A stretch of 60,000 bases of DNA, taken from the NCBI RefSeq assembly GCF_964355755.1, contig NC_092676.1:26582288-26642287 (forward strand). The letters run 5' to 3'. The notes beneath the pieces are model-generated. The model had not been told where the DNA came from. It searched no databases and saw nothing but the letters and a program-made list of their open reading frames with translations. Shown one piece after another: positions 32,371 to 42,543 of this stretch. Each line of letters starts with the position of its first letter. Positions within the stretch are counted from its first letter, which is position 1. A program made the translations under genes and the position numbers. The stretch comes from Antedon mediterranea (lineage: Eukaryota; Echinodermata; Crinoidea; Comatulida; Antedonidae).

Positions 32371-34131
32371 ATGGCTAGCAAGGATTTAAGTCTACTTGGA
32401 GATATAGATGAGAAAGTACTAGAATGTTCTATCTGTAATGAAAGGCTAGAAAACCCAAAATCACTTAGCTGTCTTCATAGTTTCTGTCTGAAGTGTTTGA
32501 AGAATTGGGTTCGAACCAATGGCAAGCTAACATGCCCTATATGTCGCAAAGAGTATCCTATTCCAGTAGGAGGGCTTCAAAAACTTGCACCAAATACCTT
32601 TCTTAACAACCTTTTGGAAACTGTAAAACAACACGAACAGAAAAGGAAGGTTAAAGGCACTGCCTTTCTGTGCCCCTCTCATGCTCAACAATTAAAAATG
32701 TATTGTACAAAATGTAAAGTACCAATATGCATAGAATGCACTGAAATGGAGCATATTGCAGGGGATGGAAAACATGAACTAATTAACATCGCAACAGCAT
32801 TTAATACGTTTAAGGAAACATCAGAAGACTTAAAGAAAGCTGCCAATGAATCGATACAAAAAATTGAAAATGTACTCAAAATAGTCACAAAGAATGCTAA
32901 AGAACTAGAAGAAAGTAAAGAGGCAAGTATCACAGATATTGATGACCAAGTTCAAGAAATGGTACAAATAATCAAGAAAAAAGGAGAAGAAATGAGAAAA
33001 AAAGTTGAAGCAAATTATATGGAGGAAAAGGAAGTTAATGACGTACAAATTACAAATTTAACAAAAACCATCTCTGAATTAAACACAAGTGTGAGTTTCC
33101 TAAATCAGTTACTAAAGAGTGAGCCAGCAACTGCTATGAAATCAAGTGGGATTGTATTAAATAAAATGATGGATGAAATTAGTAAATCTGAAGAAATCAA
33201 GCAAAAGGACAGCAGACAAATTAACTTCATCAGAAACAAACAGCAAATTGATTTATTGAAAGAAAATGACATTGGAAATGTTACATTCAAACAAGTTAAT
33301 ATTAAGGAAGAGGATATGCCTAGCAGAGTAGCAAAGTGTGATGATGACATTGGAAATGTTGTATTCAAACCACTTCCTATCAAAGTAGAGGCTAATCCTT
33401 GGGGAGTAGCAAAGTGTGATGATGATTACTTGCTGGTTTCATTTCTCTCAAATGAAATTCACAAATACAACCAATCAGGAGAATGTATAAGCAAGATTAC
33501 ACTACCAGAAGGTGTGAGAGTTAACAGAATGTACAGAATGAAGAATGGCAACATAGCATTCAGTGATGTCGGTAAAAAATGCATTCAAGTATGTGATATG
33601 AATGGTCATGTGATCAAATCTATTGGTAAGGGTGTATTGAAGAATCCACATGGTATTCACATAGATGAGGCAGCTAATGTTATATATGTAGCAGATGCAG
33701 GAAATGGATGTGTGTTCATGTTTAACATTAATAGTAAGCAGTTGAAGAAGATAGGAACACAAAATGAAGAACATGATTACTATGATGTTACACTTACAAA
33801 AATTGGTAAAGTATTTGTAGCAGATGAAGCACAGCATCAAGTATTATTGTATGATGACAAGGACAAGTCAATGAAAGTACTCATCAATAGAGGATTTGAA
33901 GATGGTAAGGTGAGGTGGCCAAAAGGAGTTGTAGTTGATGAGGATGACAACATCATCATAGCAAGTATTGACAAACTACAACTATTCAGTAGTGACGGAC
34001 ATTTTATCAAAAGGATTGATCAACAAGAAGAAATTATTTATCCAGAGCAGTTATGCATCATTTCTTATAACCCATGTATGATTGCTGTAGCAAATTGGGG
34101 TGGCAAAACAATCAAAATATTAAATTATTAA
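32371..34131 (+). CDS. TRIM-NHL protein with a partial blade duplication
   Basis: 586 residues from the acceptor-proximal ATG (MASKDLSLLGDIDEKVLE). The RING (one residue shorter between the last two ligand pairs: WVRTNGKLTC), B-box (LCPSHAQQLKMYC...), coiled coil and NHL are all complete. At the propeller entry the segment NDIGNV...KCDD is present twice (NVTFKQVNIKEEDMPSRVAKC, then NVVFKPLPIKVEANPWGVAKC), adding about 34 residues; the copy at 46978 has the same. Blade 3 lacks one Gly (NINSKQLKKI). Expected role: dimeric RING E3 ligase with a substrate-binding propeller. AATAAA lies at about 34422, 290 bases past the stop. Confidence 0.92.
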   Translation: MASKDLSLLGDIDEKVLECSICNERLENPKSLSCLHSFCLKCLKNWVRTNGKLTCPICRKEYPIPVGGLQKLAPNTFLNNLLETVKQHEQKRKVKGTAFLCPSHAQQLKMYCTKCKVPICIECTEMEHIAGDGKHELINIATAFNTFKETSEDLKKAANESIQKIENVLKIVTKNAKELEESKEASITDIDDQVQEMVQIIKKKGEEMRKKVEANYMEEKEVNDVQITNLTKTISELNTSVSFLNQLLKSEPATAMKSSGIVLNKMMDEISKSEEIKQKDSRQINFIRNKQQIDLLKENDIGNVTFKQVNIKEEDMPSRVAKCDDDIGNVVFKPLPIKVEANPWGVAKCDDDYLLVSFLSNEIHKYNQSGECISKITLPEGVRVNRMYRMKNGNIAFSDVGKKCIQVCDMNGHVIKSIGKGVLKNPHGIHIDEAANVIYVADAGNGCVFMFNINSKQLKKIGTQNEEHDYYDVTLTKIGKVFVADEAQHQVLLYDDKDKSMKVLINRGFEDGKVRWPKGVVVDEDDNIIIASIDKLQLFSSDGHFIKRIDQQEEIIYPEQLCIISYNPCMIAVANWGGKTIKILNY

Positions 34132-35170
34132 TGTATAAAATATATCATTAAAGAAACAAAAGTTGAATAAAAGATAAATTAATCCAAATTATCGATTAAT
34201 TAGTCTATTAATTTATTATCTTAATTACACAAATCTTACAATTTAAAAATAATCTTCAGATAACTTTAACTATTAATAAAAATTTGTTAATTATAAATAA
34301 AACCTAAAATATCCAATATTATTTTTTAAATTTCATGAGGCGAAATTTATGATGGTTGAATGACTTGTATTTTTTAATATCATTTGAACTATTCATTATA
34401 TACTATAATTATGTCATAAAAAATAAATGTTTTTTGAGTTTTGTAAATGTTAACATTGTTGTAGAAAAACTGCAAAAGATATTACTAAACACAGACATGA
34501 ATAAATAATCTGAAATAGAAGATAATAAATCACACTGTTATGTAGGTGTTTGAAGGGACAAGACATTGTGTATACAACTTGTTTGAGCAGTTTTAATCTC
34601 ATCTTTTATTTGAATGATGTTATAAACAAATACATGCATATATGTTTTTGGAAGCACTTCCCATAATCAGTGTGAAGCTATATTACATGGTGCGTTTTTT
34701 GTACTCATTTTCATCGGTATTTAAATTGTATTTTTAGACTAAACCTAACTTGAATTATTGTATATATGATACACAAGTTACAGGAAAAGGCAGTTTTTGT
34801 TTTTTTAGTTTTAAATCATTATACAACATTTTTCTTATTTTATCAAATAATCATGATGTCTATGGTAACATAAGTAGATTGTACCTTAATAAAGTGATCA
34901 CTACTGTAACATAGTAATACTGTCTACCTACAGTACGATTATTAATTTTTCCAAAGCAAATTTCAGACTAGATTTCTCCCTGTAGTCAAATGTATACTGT
35001 AATTAATTTGAGTATTTTTAGTTTATGTTATACTATAGTTTGTAGTCAAAAGCATTATTATGGTTTTCCTAGCTTTATATCATAATATATTATATTAATT
35101 ACAAATGTTATGCAATGAACATTATTCTCATTCTATCAAGTAAGCATTAATATGGTAGTGGTGTTTACTG
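34132..35170. other. TRIM 3' flank module
   Basis: Carries the TGTATAAAATATATCATTAA start, AATAAA at about 34422, the conserved dyad block (34546-34612), and one divergent 49-base unit (about 34890-34935). No gene. Confidence 0.5.
34546..34612. promoter_or_regulatory. Conserved 3' flank block, copy 2
   Basis: GAAGGGACAAGACATTGTGT then ATACAACTTGTTTGAGCAG, as at 9315 and 44110, while the surrounding flank differs more. Confidence 0.5.
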
Positions 35171-35294
35171 GCAATGGCAACATAGCATTCAGTGATGTTT
35201 GTAATAGATGCATTCAAGTATGTGATAAGAATGGTCATGTGATCAAATCCATTGGTAAGGGTATATTGGAAGACCCATGTGGTATTCACATAGA
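35171..35294 (+). pseudogene. TRIM-NHL internal fragment (blade 2-3)
   Basis: GNIAFSDVCNRCIQVCDKNG and KSIGKGILEDPCGIHIE match blades 2-3. It is flanked on the right directly by upstream-module sequence (GGCTGTTTCTATCTTGTTG), so a deletion has removed the rest of a TRIM copy. Confidence 0.75.
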
Positions 35295-35319
35295 ACCCTC
35301 TCCCTGGCTGTTTCTATCT

Positions 35320-36300
35320 TGTTGAAATTTATTTATGAGTGAAAATAAATTGCTTGAATAATTGCTTCAGTTGTGTTTTGCAATACTGATTTTGAAGACG
35401 TAACATCTTGTTCAAATAGATGAATGCTTTGATAACATGATTTCAAGTTTCAAAGTCCAAAAAACAATTTTATACGATTATTACTGTAAACGATTGGTTT
35501 TATTTCATGAAACTATCATTTGAGCTGGAAAATTATAAGGTAAAGCAGGATATTTGTAAAATGTTTTACTCATCAGTGATGTTATCTATTTGGGATTATT
35601 GTGGGGTTATTGTATGTTGGTGTAATTGGTTCGTCTGTGCAAACGCTTGACTCTTTCTACAGCGAACGTCTTGGCGATGTGTTCCATGCTATATTGGAAG
35701 ACACCAACCATCCTCTTCATAACAACAATATCGGCTCCGTTATCGTTAGAAGTGGTAGGATGAGGACGGTGAATGCGCAGACGGACCGTTACAAATACTC
35801 GTTCTACTCAGCTGGGATAAGGCATTATAACAAAACATTTCTTAGATAGTCCCCCTTATATTTATATTTATTTATTTTAGGCAAGCCAAGGTCATTTATG
35901 AGCCCTGTAAATTCCATTTATTTTGAACAATAAATGAATCTGTATCTGTATTTAACATAAAAAATTAAATTACATTTATTTAGTTGAATTAGTTCAGTGT
36001 AGCTGTATAGTCTCCAATGCAAACAGTATAGTCAAGATACACAGTAATAGATTCTGGTTGAGCTTAACATGGATTGTTGGCTTGGATATTAGTAACTAGA
36101 TTATTTTTCCTACGATTAAATGCCAAGCAGAGATTTATTGTACAGACATCCGATGATCACATGAAAAGAAGAAACCAATATAGTAAAACACAATTGATAA
36201 TGGGTGGATAACTAAATTGAATTTTTTTTATTCAATAAATTGAAAAAACATGTAATTTTCTATTTATGTGTAATATATTAAAAATTACATCTTTTGCAGA
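35320..36300 (+). promoter_or_regulatory. TRIM upstream module, type A, split by a LINE insertion
   Basis: The shared module runs from about 35330 to AAATTATAAGGTA at 35542, is interrupted by a LINE 3' end (35543-35950), and resumes at TTTAACATAAAAAATT. It continues through ATGCCAAGCAGAGATTTATT and CATCCGATGATCACATGA to CTTTTGCAG|A at 36300. Confidence 0.6.
35543..35950 (+). mobile_element. LINE 3' end inserted in a TRIM upstream module
   Basis: The conceptual product has the C-terminal reverse transcriptase features of RTE-like LINEs: LDSFYSERL, ILEDTNHPLH, VRSGRMRTVNAQTDRYKYSF, IRHYNKTFLR and then TAG (35847-35849). One frame break occurs near 35615. A 3' tail TGAATCTGTATCTGTA ends at 35950. 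The 5' part is missing. The insertion point is exact by comparison with the uninterrupted module at 24640 and 28020. Confidence 0.8.
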
Positions 36301-38013
36301 ATGGCTAGCAAGTATTTAAGTCTACTTGGAGATATAGATGAGAAAGTACTAGAATGTTCTATCTGTAATGGAAGGCTAGAAGACCCAAAATCACTTAGCT
36401 GCATTCATAGTTTCTGTCTGAAGTGTTTGGAGAAATGGGTTCGTACCAATTGTGGCAAGCTAACATGCCCTATTTGTCGCAAAGAGTACCCAATACCAAA
36501 AGGAGGGCTTGAAAAACTTGCACCAAATACATTTCTTAACAACCTCTTGGAAACCATCAAACAACATGAAGAGAAATATGAGGCTAAAGGGACTGCCTTG
36601 CTGTGTGCCTCTCATGCTAAACCATTAGAAATGTATTGTACAAAATGTAAAGTACCAATATGCATAGAATGCACTGAAATGGAACATGCCGCAGGAACAG
36701 GAAAACATGAACTAATTAACATTGTTACAGCATTTAATACGTTTAAGGAAACCTCAGAAAAATTGAAGAAAGCTGCCAATGAATCCATGAGAAAAACAGA
36801 AAATGTACTCAAAGTAATCACAAAGAATGCTAAAGAACTAGAAGAAAGTAAAGAGGCAAGTCTCACAGATATCAATAACCAAGTTCAAGAAATGGTAAAA
36901 GTAATCCAGAAAAAAGGAGAAGAAATGAGAAAAAAAGTTAAAGCAAATTATATGGAGGAAAAGAAAGTCAATGATGTACAAATTACAAATTTAACAAAAA
37001 TAATCAAAGAATTAAAAACAATTGTGAGTTCCTTAAGTCAGTTAATAATGAGTGAGCCAGCAATTGCTATGAAATCAAGTGAGATTGCATTAAAGAAAAT
37101 GATGGATGAAATTAATAAATCTGAAAAAATCAAGCAAAAGGAGAGCAGACAAATTAACTTCTTCAGAAACAAACATCCAATTGATTTTTTGAAAGAAAAT
37201 GACATTGGCAATTTGGAATTCACACTTCACTTCACACTTCCTATCAAAGTAGATGGTAAGCCTACAGGAGTAGCAAAGTGTGATGATGATTGCTTGCTGG
37301 TTTCATTTAACACAAATGAAATTCACAAGTACAACCAATCAGGAGAAAGTATACGCAAGATTACACTACCAGAAGATGTGATGGTTTACAGAATGTACAG
37401 AATGAAGAATGGCAACATAGCATTCAGTGATGACAGTAATAAATGCATTAAAGTATGTGATATGAATGGTCATGTGATCAAATCCATTGCTAAGAATGCA
37501 TTAAAGAGAACAATAAAGAATCCATTTGGTATTCACATAGATGAGGCAACTAATGTTATATATGTAGCAGATGGAGACAATGGATGTGTGTTCATGTTTG
37601 ACATTAATAGTGGTAAGCAGTTGAAAAAGATAGGATCACAAAATGAAGAACATGGATACACTGATGTTGCACTTACAAAAACTGGTAAAGTACTTGTATC
37701 AGATGCAGGACACAATCAAGTATTATTGTATGATGACAATGACAAGTCAATGAAAGTACTCATCAATAGAGGATATGAAGATGGTAAGGTGTGGTACCCA
37801 TATGGAGTTGTAGTTGATGAGGATGATAACATCATCATTGCAAGTAACAACAAACTACAACTATTCAGTAGTGATGGACATTTTATCAAAAGAATTGATC
37901 AACAAGAAGATGGAATTAAGTCACCAGAGCAGTTATGTATCATTTCTCATAACCAATGTATGGTTGCTGTAGCAAACTACTTTGACAACACGATCAAATC
38001 ATTTAATTATTAA
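36301..38013 (+). CDS. TRIM-NHL protein, full length
   Basis: 570 residues. RING ligands C19, C22, C34, H36, C39, C42, C56, C59; B-box C102, H105, C113, C116, C121, C124, H129, H136; coiled coil about 145-295; NHL about 300-570 ending TIKSFNY. Between blades 2 and 3 it has KNALKRTIKNPFG, four residues longer than the usual KGVLKNPHG; the copy at 45102 shares this insert. At the propeller entry it has LEFTLHFTLPIKVDG, also longer than in the neighbours. Variable loops: KPTG, FNTN, WYPYG, SNNK, YFDN. Putative dimeric E3 ligase. AATAAA lies at about 38246, 233 bases after the stop. Confidence 0.93.
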   Translation: MASKYLSLLGDIDEKVLECSICNGRLEDPKSLSCIHSFCLKCLEKWVRTNCGKLTCPICRKEYPIPKGGLEKLAPNTFLNNLLETIKQHEEKYEAKGTALLCASHAKPLEMYCTKCKVPICIECTEMEHAAGTGKHELINIVTAFNTFKETSEKLKKAANESMRKTENVLKVITKNAKELEESKEASLTDINNQVQEMVKVIQKKGEEMRKKVKANYMEEKKVNDVQITNLTKIIKELKTIVSSLSQLIMSEPAIAMKSSEIALKKMMDEINKSEKIKQKESRQINFFRNKHPIDFLKENDIGNLEFTLHFTLPIKVDGKPTGVAKCDDDCLLVSFNTNEIHKYNQSGESIRKITLPEDVMVYRMYRMKNGNIAFSDDSNKCIKVCDMNGHVIKSIAKNALKRTIKNPFGIHIDEATNVIYVADGDNGCVFMFDINSGKQLKKIGSQNEEHGYTDVALTKTGKVLVSDAGHNQVLLYDDNDKSMKVLINRGYEDGKVWYPYGVVVDEDDNIIIASNNKLQLFSSDGHFIKRIDQQEDGIKSPEQLCIISHNQCMVAVANYFDNTIKSFNY

Positions 38014-39058
38014 TGTGTAAAAAGAAACACAGTTGAATGAAAGATCAATTACATTAAATCAAAATCATTAATTAGTTTATTAATAATTTATTGTCTTAAT
38101 TACACAAAGTTCAACATTTAAAAACAATCTTCAAATAAATTGGAAAGATTTGTTTAAAATAATATTCAAAATAACAAAACTTCTGATGGAATAATGCCTT
38201 GTATCATTTTAACTATTGTATATATACTATAATTGTGTCATCAAAAATAAATGTTTCTTGAGTTTTGTAAATTTTAATACTGTTGTAGAAATGCTGTAAA
38301 AGCTTAAACACAGATATTAATGAAGAAATTATTTGATATATAGAAGATAAGTCACTCTGTTTATGTAGGCATTTGAAGGGACTATACATTGTGTATACAA
38401 CTTGTTTGAGCAGTTTTAATCTCATCTTTTATTTGAACGACGGTTATACACAAATACATACATGTTTTGGGAAACACTTCCCATCAGTGTAAAGCTATAT
38501 TACATGGTGCGTTTATTTGTACTCATTTTCACCGGTATTTAAATAGTATTTTTAGAATAAGCCTAATTTGAATTATTGTATATGTTATACTTACAGGCTA
38601 AGGCATATATATATGTTTAGTATTTTTAGAATAAAACCAATTTTAATTATTGTATATAATATGTAGACTTGCAGGCAAAGGCAGTTTTTGTTTTTCTAGT
38701 TTTAAATCATTATACAACATTATTCTTATTTTATCATCATTTTAAGCATAGATGTCTATGGTAATAATGGAAGTAGATTGTACTTTAATAAAGTGATCAC
38801 ATACATTTTTAAAGCAAATGTCAGACTAGTTTTCGCCCTGAAATCAAATGTATACTGTAATTAATTTGAGTATTTTGAGTTCATGTTATAAATAGCATCT
38901 ATTTCAAATTAGAAAACACTTTGCATTGATCCGAATGTAAATATAGAACATTGTTGTCAAATCATCGGATACCAAGAGAGCATATTCTGATCACACAAGT
39001 GGTCATTAAATAGAGACCCACCTTGAACTATCAGTATTAGAGTAAATTAAATTTAGAT
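38014..39058. other. TRIM 3' flank module
   Basis: 3' flank with the conserved dyad block (38367-38438), GGTATTTAAATAGTATTTTTAG, and a truncated 49-base unit near 38788. After about 38900 the sequence is unrelated and leads into the minus-strand API5-like exons. Confidence 0.5.
38367..38438. promoter_or_regulatory. Conserved 3' flank block, copy 3
   Basis: As copy 1, but with GGGACTATACATTGTGTATACA, so the outer arm of the dyad is changed while the inner TTGTGTATACAA is kept. Confidence 0.5.
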
Positions 39059-39871
39059 TTATTTACCACCTCCAGTGAAATTATTTCCGTAATTTGCATC
39101 TCCTCCGCTCGGGGCATTACCAGCTTTTGCGCTATAGCGCCCTCCAGGTGGATGGTACACTCCACGAGCTCCTCGCTGTTTATTGCCACCGCCTACTGTT
39201 GCTTTTTTAGCAGGTCCTGACTCAGAAAATGTGATTGGGGTGATGTTACCTCTCTTTACACTAGAATAACACAAAATAAAATTGAATCTAAATATATAAA
39301 TGTCTTTAATTATGTGTGACTAATAATGTCTACACTATCAAACTAGTTTGACAAAAAAAAGTGTGATGTGCCCAAATATGGTAGTGATGATGTCATCATG
39401 TCTATATATGGGCACATCACATTTTTTTGGTCAAATAATATTTGATAATGTAGACAGAGCTTAAATTATGAGACACAATTTGTTCATTGTCATGCAAATG
39501 TTAAAACACCAAAAAAAGTTAATATATTATTATTTCATATTAGGCAATTATATTCACATACTTTTGTTGTTGTTGTGTTTGTTCTGTTGTAGCTTTCTGG
39601 ATCGGTTTCCATGACAATGTAATGATGCATCCGTAGCCTGGTGGGTTACTTAACAAGTCCTAGAGTAAACAAAATAATGAATATTTAGTATTTTATCCTT
39701 AATTTAACAAAAAATATTGGTTGTTATCTTAAGAGCGACAACTTTGATCTTATTTTTTTTTATTTATTTTTTTTATTCTCGTCAGATTTCAATACATCTC
39801 CTGTTTTATCTCGCAGGTCTGCCCTCAGTTGTTTCATGTAAACTTGGTTACCACGTGCAAAATACTGTAAT
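39059..39871 (-). pseudogene. api5: API5-like 3' exons (apoptosis inhibitor 5), probably decayed
   Basis: Three minus-strand blocks match the API5 C-terminal region in order. Block 1 (39871 down to about 39712) reads LQYFARGNQVYMKQLRADL, KTGDVLKSDENK and, after a 23-base A-rich insertion, IKVVALKITTNI. Block 2 (39659-39562) reads DLLSNPPGYGCIITLSWKPI behind a good CTCTAG acceptor and before GTATGTG. Block 3 (39260-39059) reads SGPAKK...GVYHPPGGRYSAKAG and ends in TAA. Damage: the insertion shifts frame and adds a stop, a TAA follows ITTNIF, and the donor expected after IK reads GATAAAA. Using GAT|GTATTG at 39796 as donor would stay in frame but lose about 25 conserved residues. API5 is a nuclear helical-repeat, anti-apoptotic protein. 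Confidence 0.8.
39325..39463. mobile_element. Short hairpin MITE, copy 2
   Basis: Inverted ends TGTCTACACTATCAAACTAG and TTTGATAATGTAGACAG with GATGTGCCCAAATATGGTAG inside, as at 18130-18282. It lies in the intron between API5-like blocks 2 and 3. Confidence 0.75.
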
Positions 39872-40846
39872 CTGTAAAAACAATAAAAAAATATAATTTA
39901 ATGATTTATTGAATATATGTAAAATTTTATATATTAAATCTTGACTCGTCAGTGCTGTCCGAGTTGAATGCCAACAAGACAAGTAATCTGTAGAAACTTG
40001 AGATAGCGTCGACAGAGTTTTTGTTTAATTTTCTCTCGACAAGTCAACTCGTCGGGCATCGTTGCAACGGACGCTATCTGAGTCGTGAGGTAATTTCACA
40101 ATTGATCATAATCACAATGGTACTAGGTTTGGTCTACTAGCGTTCCTGCTCCCAACTCGTCATCAATTCATAGAAGCCTTGATCAGGTAAGCCTACCTGG
40201 TTGGTGACGACTATAGAATGGTCCCGAGATAATGCCTATACTACAGCAAAGTGGAAATATGTGTTCTGTCTTTATTATTCAAGAGTCACTAGAGTTACGT
40301 AATAACGCCACTGCCTAGTTCACATGTAAAGGCAATGTGTAAGCCAGCCTTACACTGTTTATGTAGTTTATTCAAAACTTTAAATTGTGTTCAGAGATTT
40401 GTCATATATTATGTACTCATACAGTATAAGGCCCTAACCAAGTATTGCTTCAATGAACAATTCTAATCATATTCGATTTTGTAAAACCATTGATAAACAA
40501 ATCATGGTGCTATAGAAATGTAAGTGTATAGGTCCATGAACAAACTTCTTTGTGGTAGACTGATTCAGTTCACTGATTCAGTTCAGTGTTTTTTGATTTT
40601 GCTATAGTCAAACCTAGTTTAGAAGACAGCTCCAATAACAAGACATTTTAAGGTGGAAAAACCAACTTTATTTAATTATTGGAAAATAATTTTGTTTTAA
40701 AATTTGAGCGGCACAAGTACATATTTAACATATAAATTGGATAAGTGGATTTAATCTATTATCTATACAAATAGCCAATGCTATATAGGCGAGGCTGGAG
40801 TATATAATTATTAATATATATATACAATTATAACTACTATTGCAGG
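39872..40846 (+). promoter_or_regulatory. Spacer, then TRIM upstream module, type B
   Basis: 39940-40250 is moderately GC-rich with inverted words (AGATAGCGTC and GACGCTATCT) but no exon I recognise; the API5 exon that should precede block 1 is not here. From about 40560 the type B module appears (GTGGAAAAACCAACTTTATT, ACATATTTAACATATAAATT), ending ACTATTGCAG|G at 40846. Confidence 0.45.
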
Positions 40847-42507
40847 ATGGCTAGCAAGAATTTAAGTCTACTTGGAGATATAGATGAGAAAGTACTAGAA
40901 TATGCTATCTGTAATGGAAGGCTAGAAGACCCAAAATCATTTAGCTGTCATCATACCTTCTGTCTGAAATGTTTGAAGAATTGGGTTCAAACCAATCATG
41001 GCAAGCTAACATGTCCGAATTGTCGCAAAGAATACTCTATTCCAGTATTCTTAACAACCTCTTGGAAACCATCAAACAACATGAAAAAAAAGAAGATGTT
41101 AAAGGCACTGCCTCTTTGTGCACCTCTCATGCTAAACCATTACAGATGTATTGCACAAAATGTAAAGTACCAATATGCATAGAATGCACTGCAATGGAAC
41201 ATGCCGCAGGAGATGGAAAACATGAACTAATTAACATTGTAACAGCATTTAATACGTTTAAGGAAACCTCAGAAGACTTAAAGAAAGCTGCCAATGAATC
41301 CATAAAAAAAACAGAAAATGTACTTAAAGTAGTCACAAAGAATGCTAAAGAACTAGAAGAAAGTAAAGAGGCAAGTCTCACAGATATTGATAACCAAGTT
41401 CAAGAAATGGTAAAAGTAATCCAGAAAAAAGGAGAAGAAATGAGAAAAAAAGTTAAAGCAAATTATATGGAGGAAAAGAAAGTCAATGATGTACAAATTA
41501 CAAATTTAACAAAAATCATCTCTGAATTAAACACAAGTGTGAGTTCCCTAAATCAGTTACTAATGAGTGAGCCAGCAATGGCTTTGAAATCAAGTGAGAT
41601 TGTATTAAATACAATGATGGATGAAATTAATAAATCTGAAGAAACCAAGCAAAAGGACAGCAGACAAATTAACTTCATCAGAAACAAAAAACCAATTGAT
41701 TTACTGAAAGAGAATGACATTGGAAATGTTCTATTCAAACCACTTCCTATCAAAGTAAAGGGTAACCCTTTTGGAGTAGTAAAGTGTGATGATGATTGCT
41801 TGCTGGTTTCATTTTGGACAAATGAAATTCATAAGTACAAACTATCAGGAGAATGTATAAGCAAGATTACACTACCAAGAGGTGTGGAAGTTAGCAGAAT
41901 GTACAGAATGAAGAATGGCAACATAGCATTCAGTGATGTTGGTAATAAATGCATTCAAGTATGTAATATGAATGGTCATGTCATCAAATCCATTGGTAAG
42001 GGTGTATTGAAATATCCATGTGGTATTCACATAGATGAGGCAACTAATGTTATATATGTAGCAGATGGAAGAAATGGATGTGTGTTCATGTTTGACATTA
42101 ATAGTGGTAAGATGTTGAAGAAGATAGGTTCACAAAATGAAAAATATGGATACTCTAATGTTACACTTACAAAAACTGGTAAAGTACTTGCAACAGATAG
42201 AGGTAATCATCAAGTATTATTGTATGATGACAAGGACAAGTCAATGAAAGTACTCATCAATGAAGGAGTTGAAGATGGTAAGGTGATGATGCCACGTGGG
42301 GTTGTAGTTGATGAGGATGATAACATCATCATAGCAAGTGACAGCAAACTACAACTATTCAGTAGTGATGGACAATTTATCAAAAGAATTGATAAACAAG
42401 AAGATGGAATTAGTGTACCAAAGCAATTTTGTATTATTTCTGATAACTCATGTATGGTTGCTTTAGCAAACTACCTCATCAAGACGATCAAAATATTTAA
42501 TTATTAA
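40847..42507 (+). pseudogene. TRIM-NHL copy with frameshifted RING
   Basis: Starts MASKNLSLLGDIDEKVLE at the normal position. The first RING ligand is changed (ECSIC to EYAIC), and CPIC is CPNC. A 31-base deletion after IPV (41047), relative to IPVGGLQKLAPNT in paralogues, shifts the frame. From SILNNLLETIKQHE the other frame is open through a complete B-box (CTSHAKPLQMYC), coiled coil and NHL to TIKIFNY. An ATG at 40969 in the second frame could start a 512-residue product lacking a RING. The rest is as well preserved as in intact copies, so the damage is recent or a RING-less product is tolerated. Confidence 0.82.
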
Positions 42508-42543
42508 TGTATAAAAATATTACATTAAAGAAACAAAGTCAAA

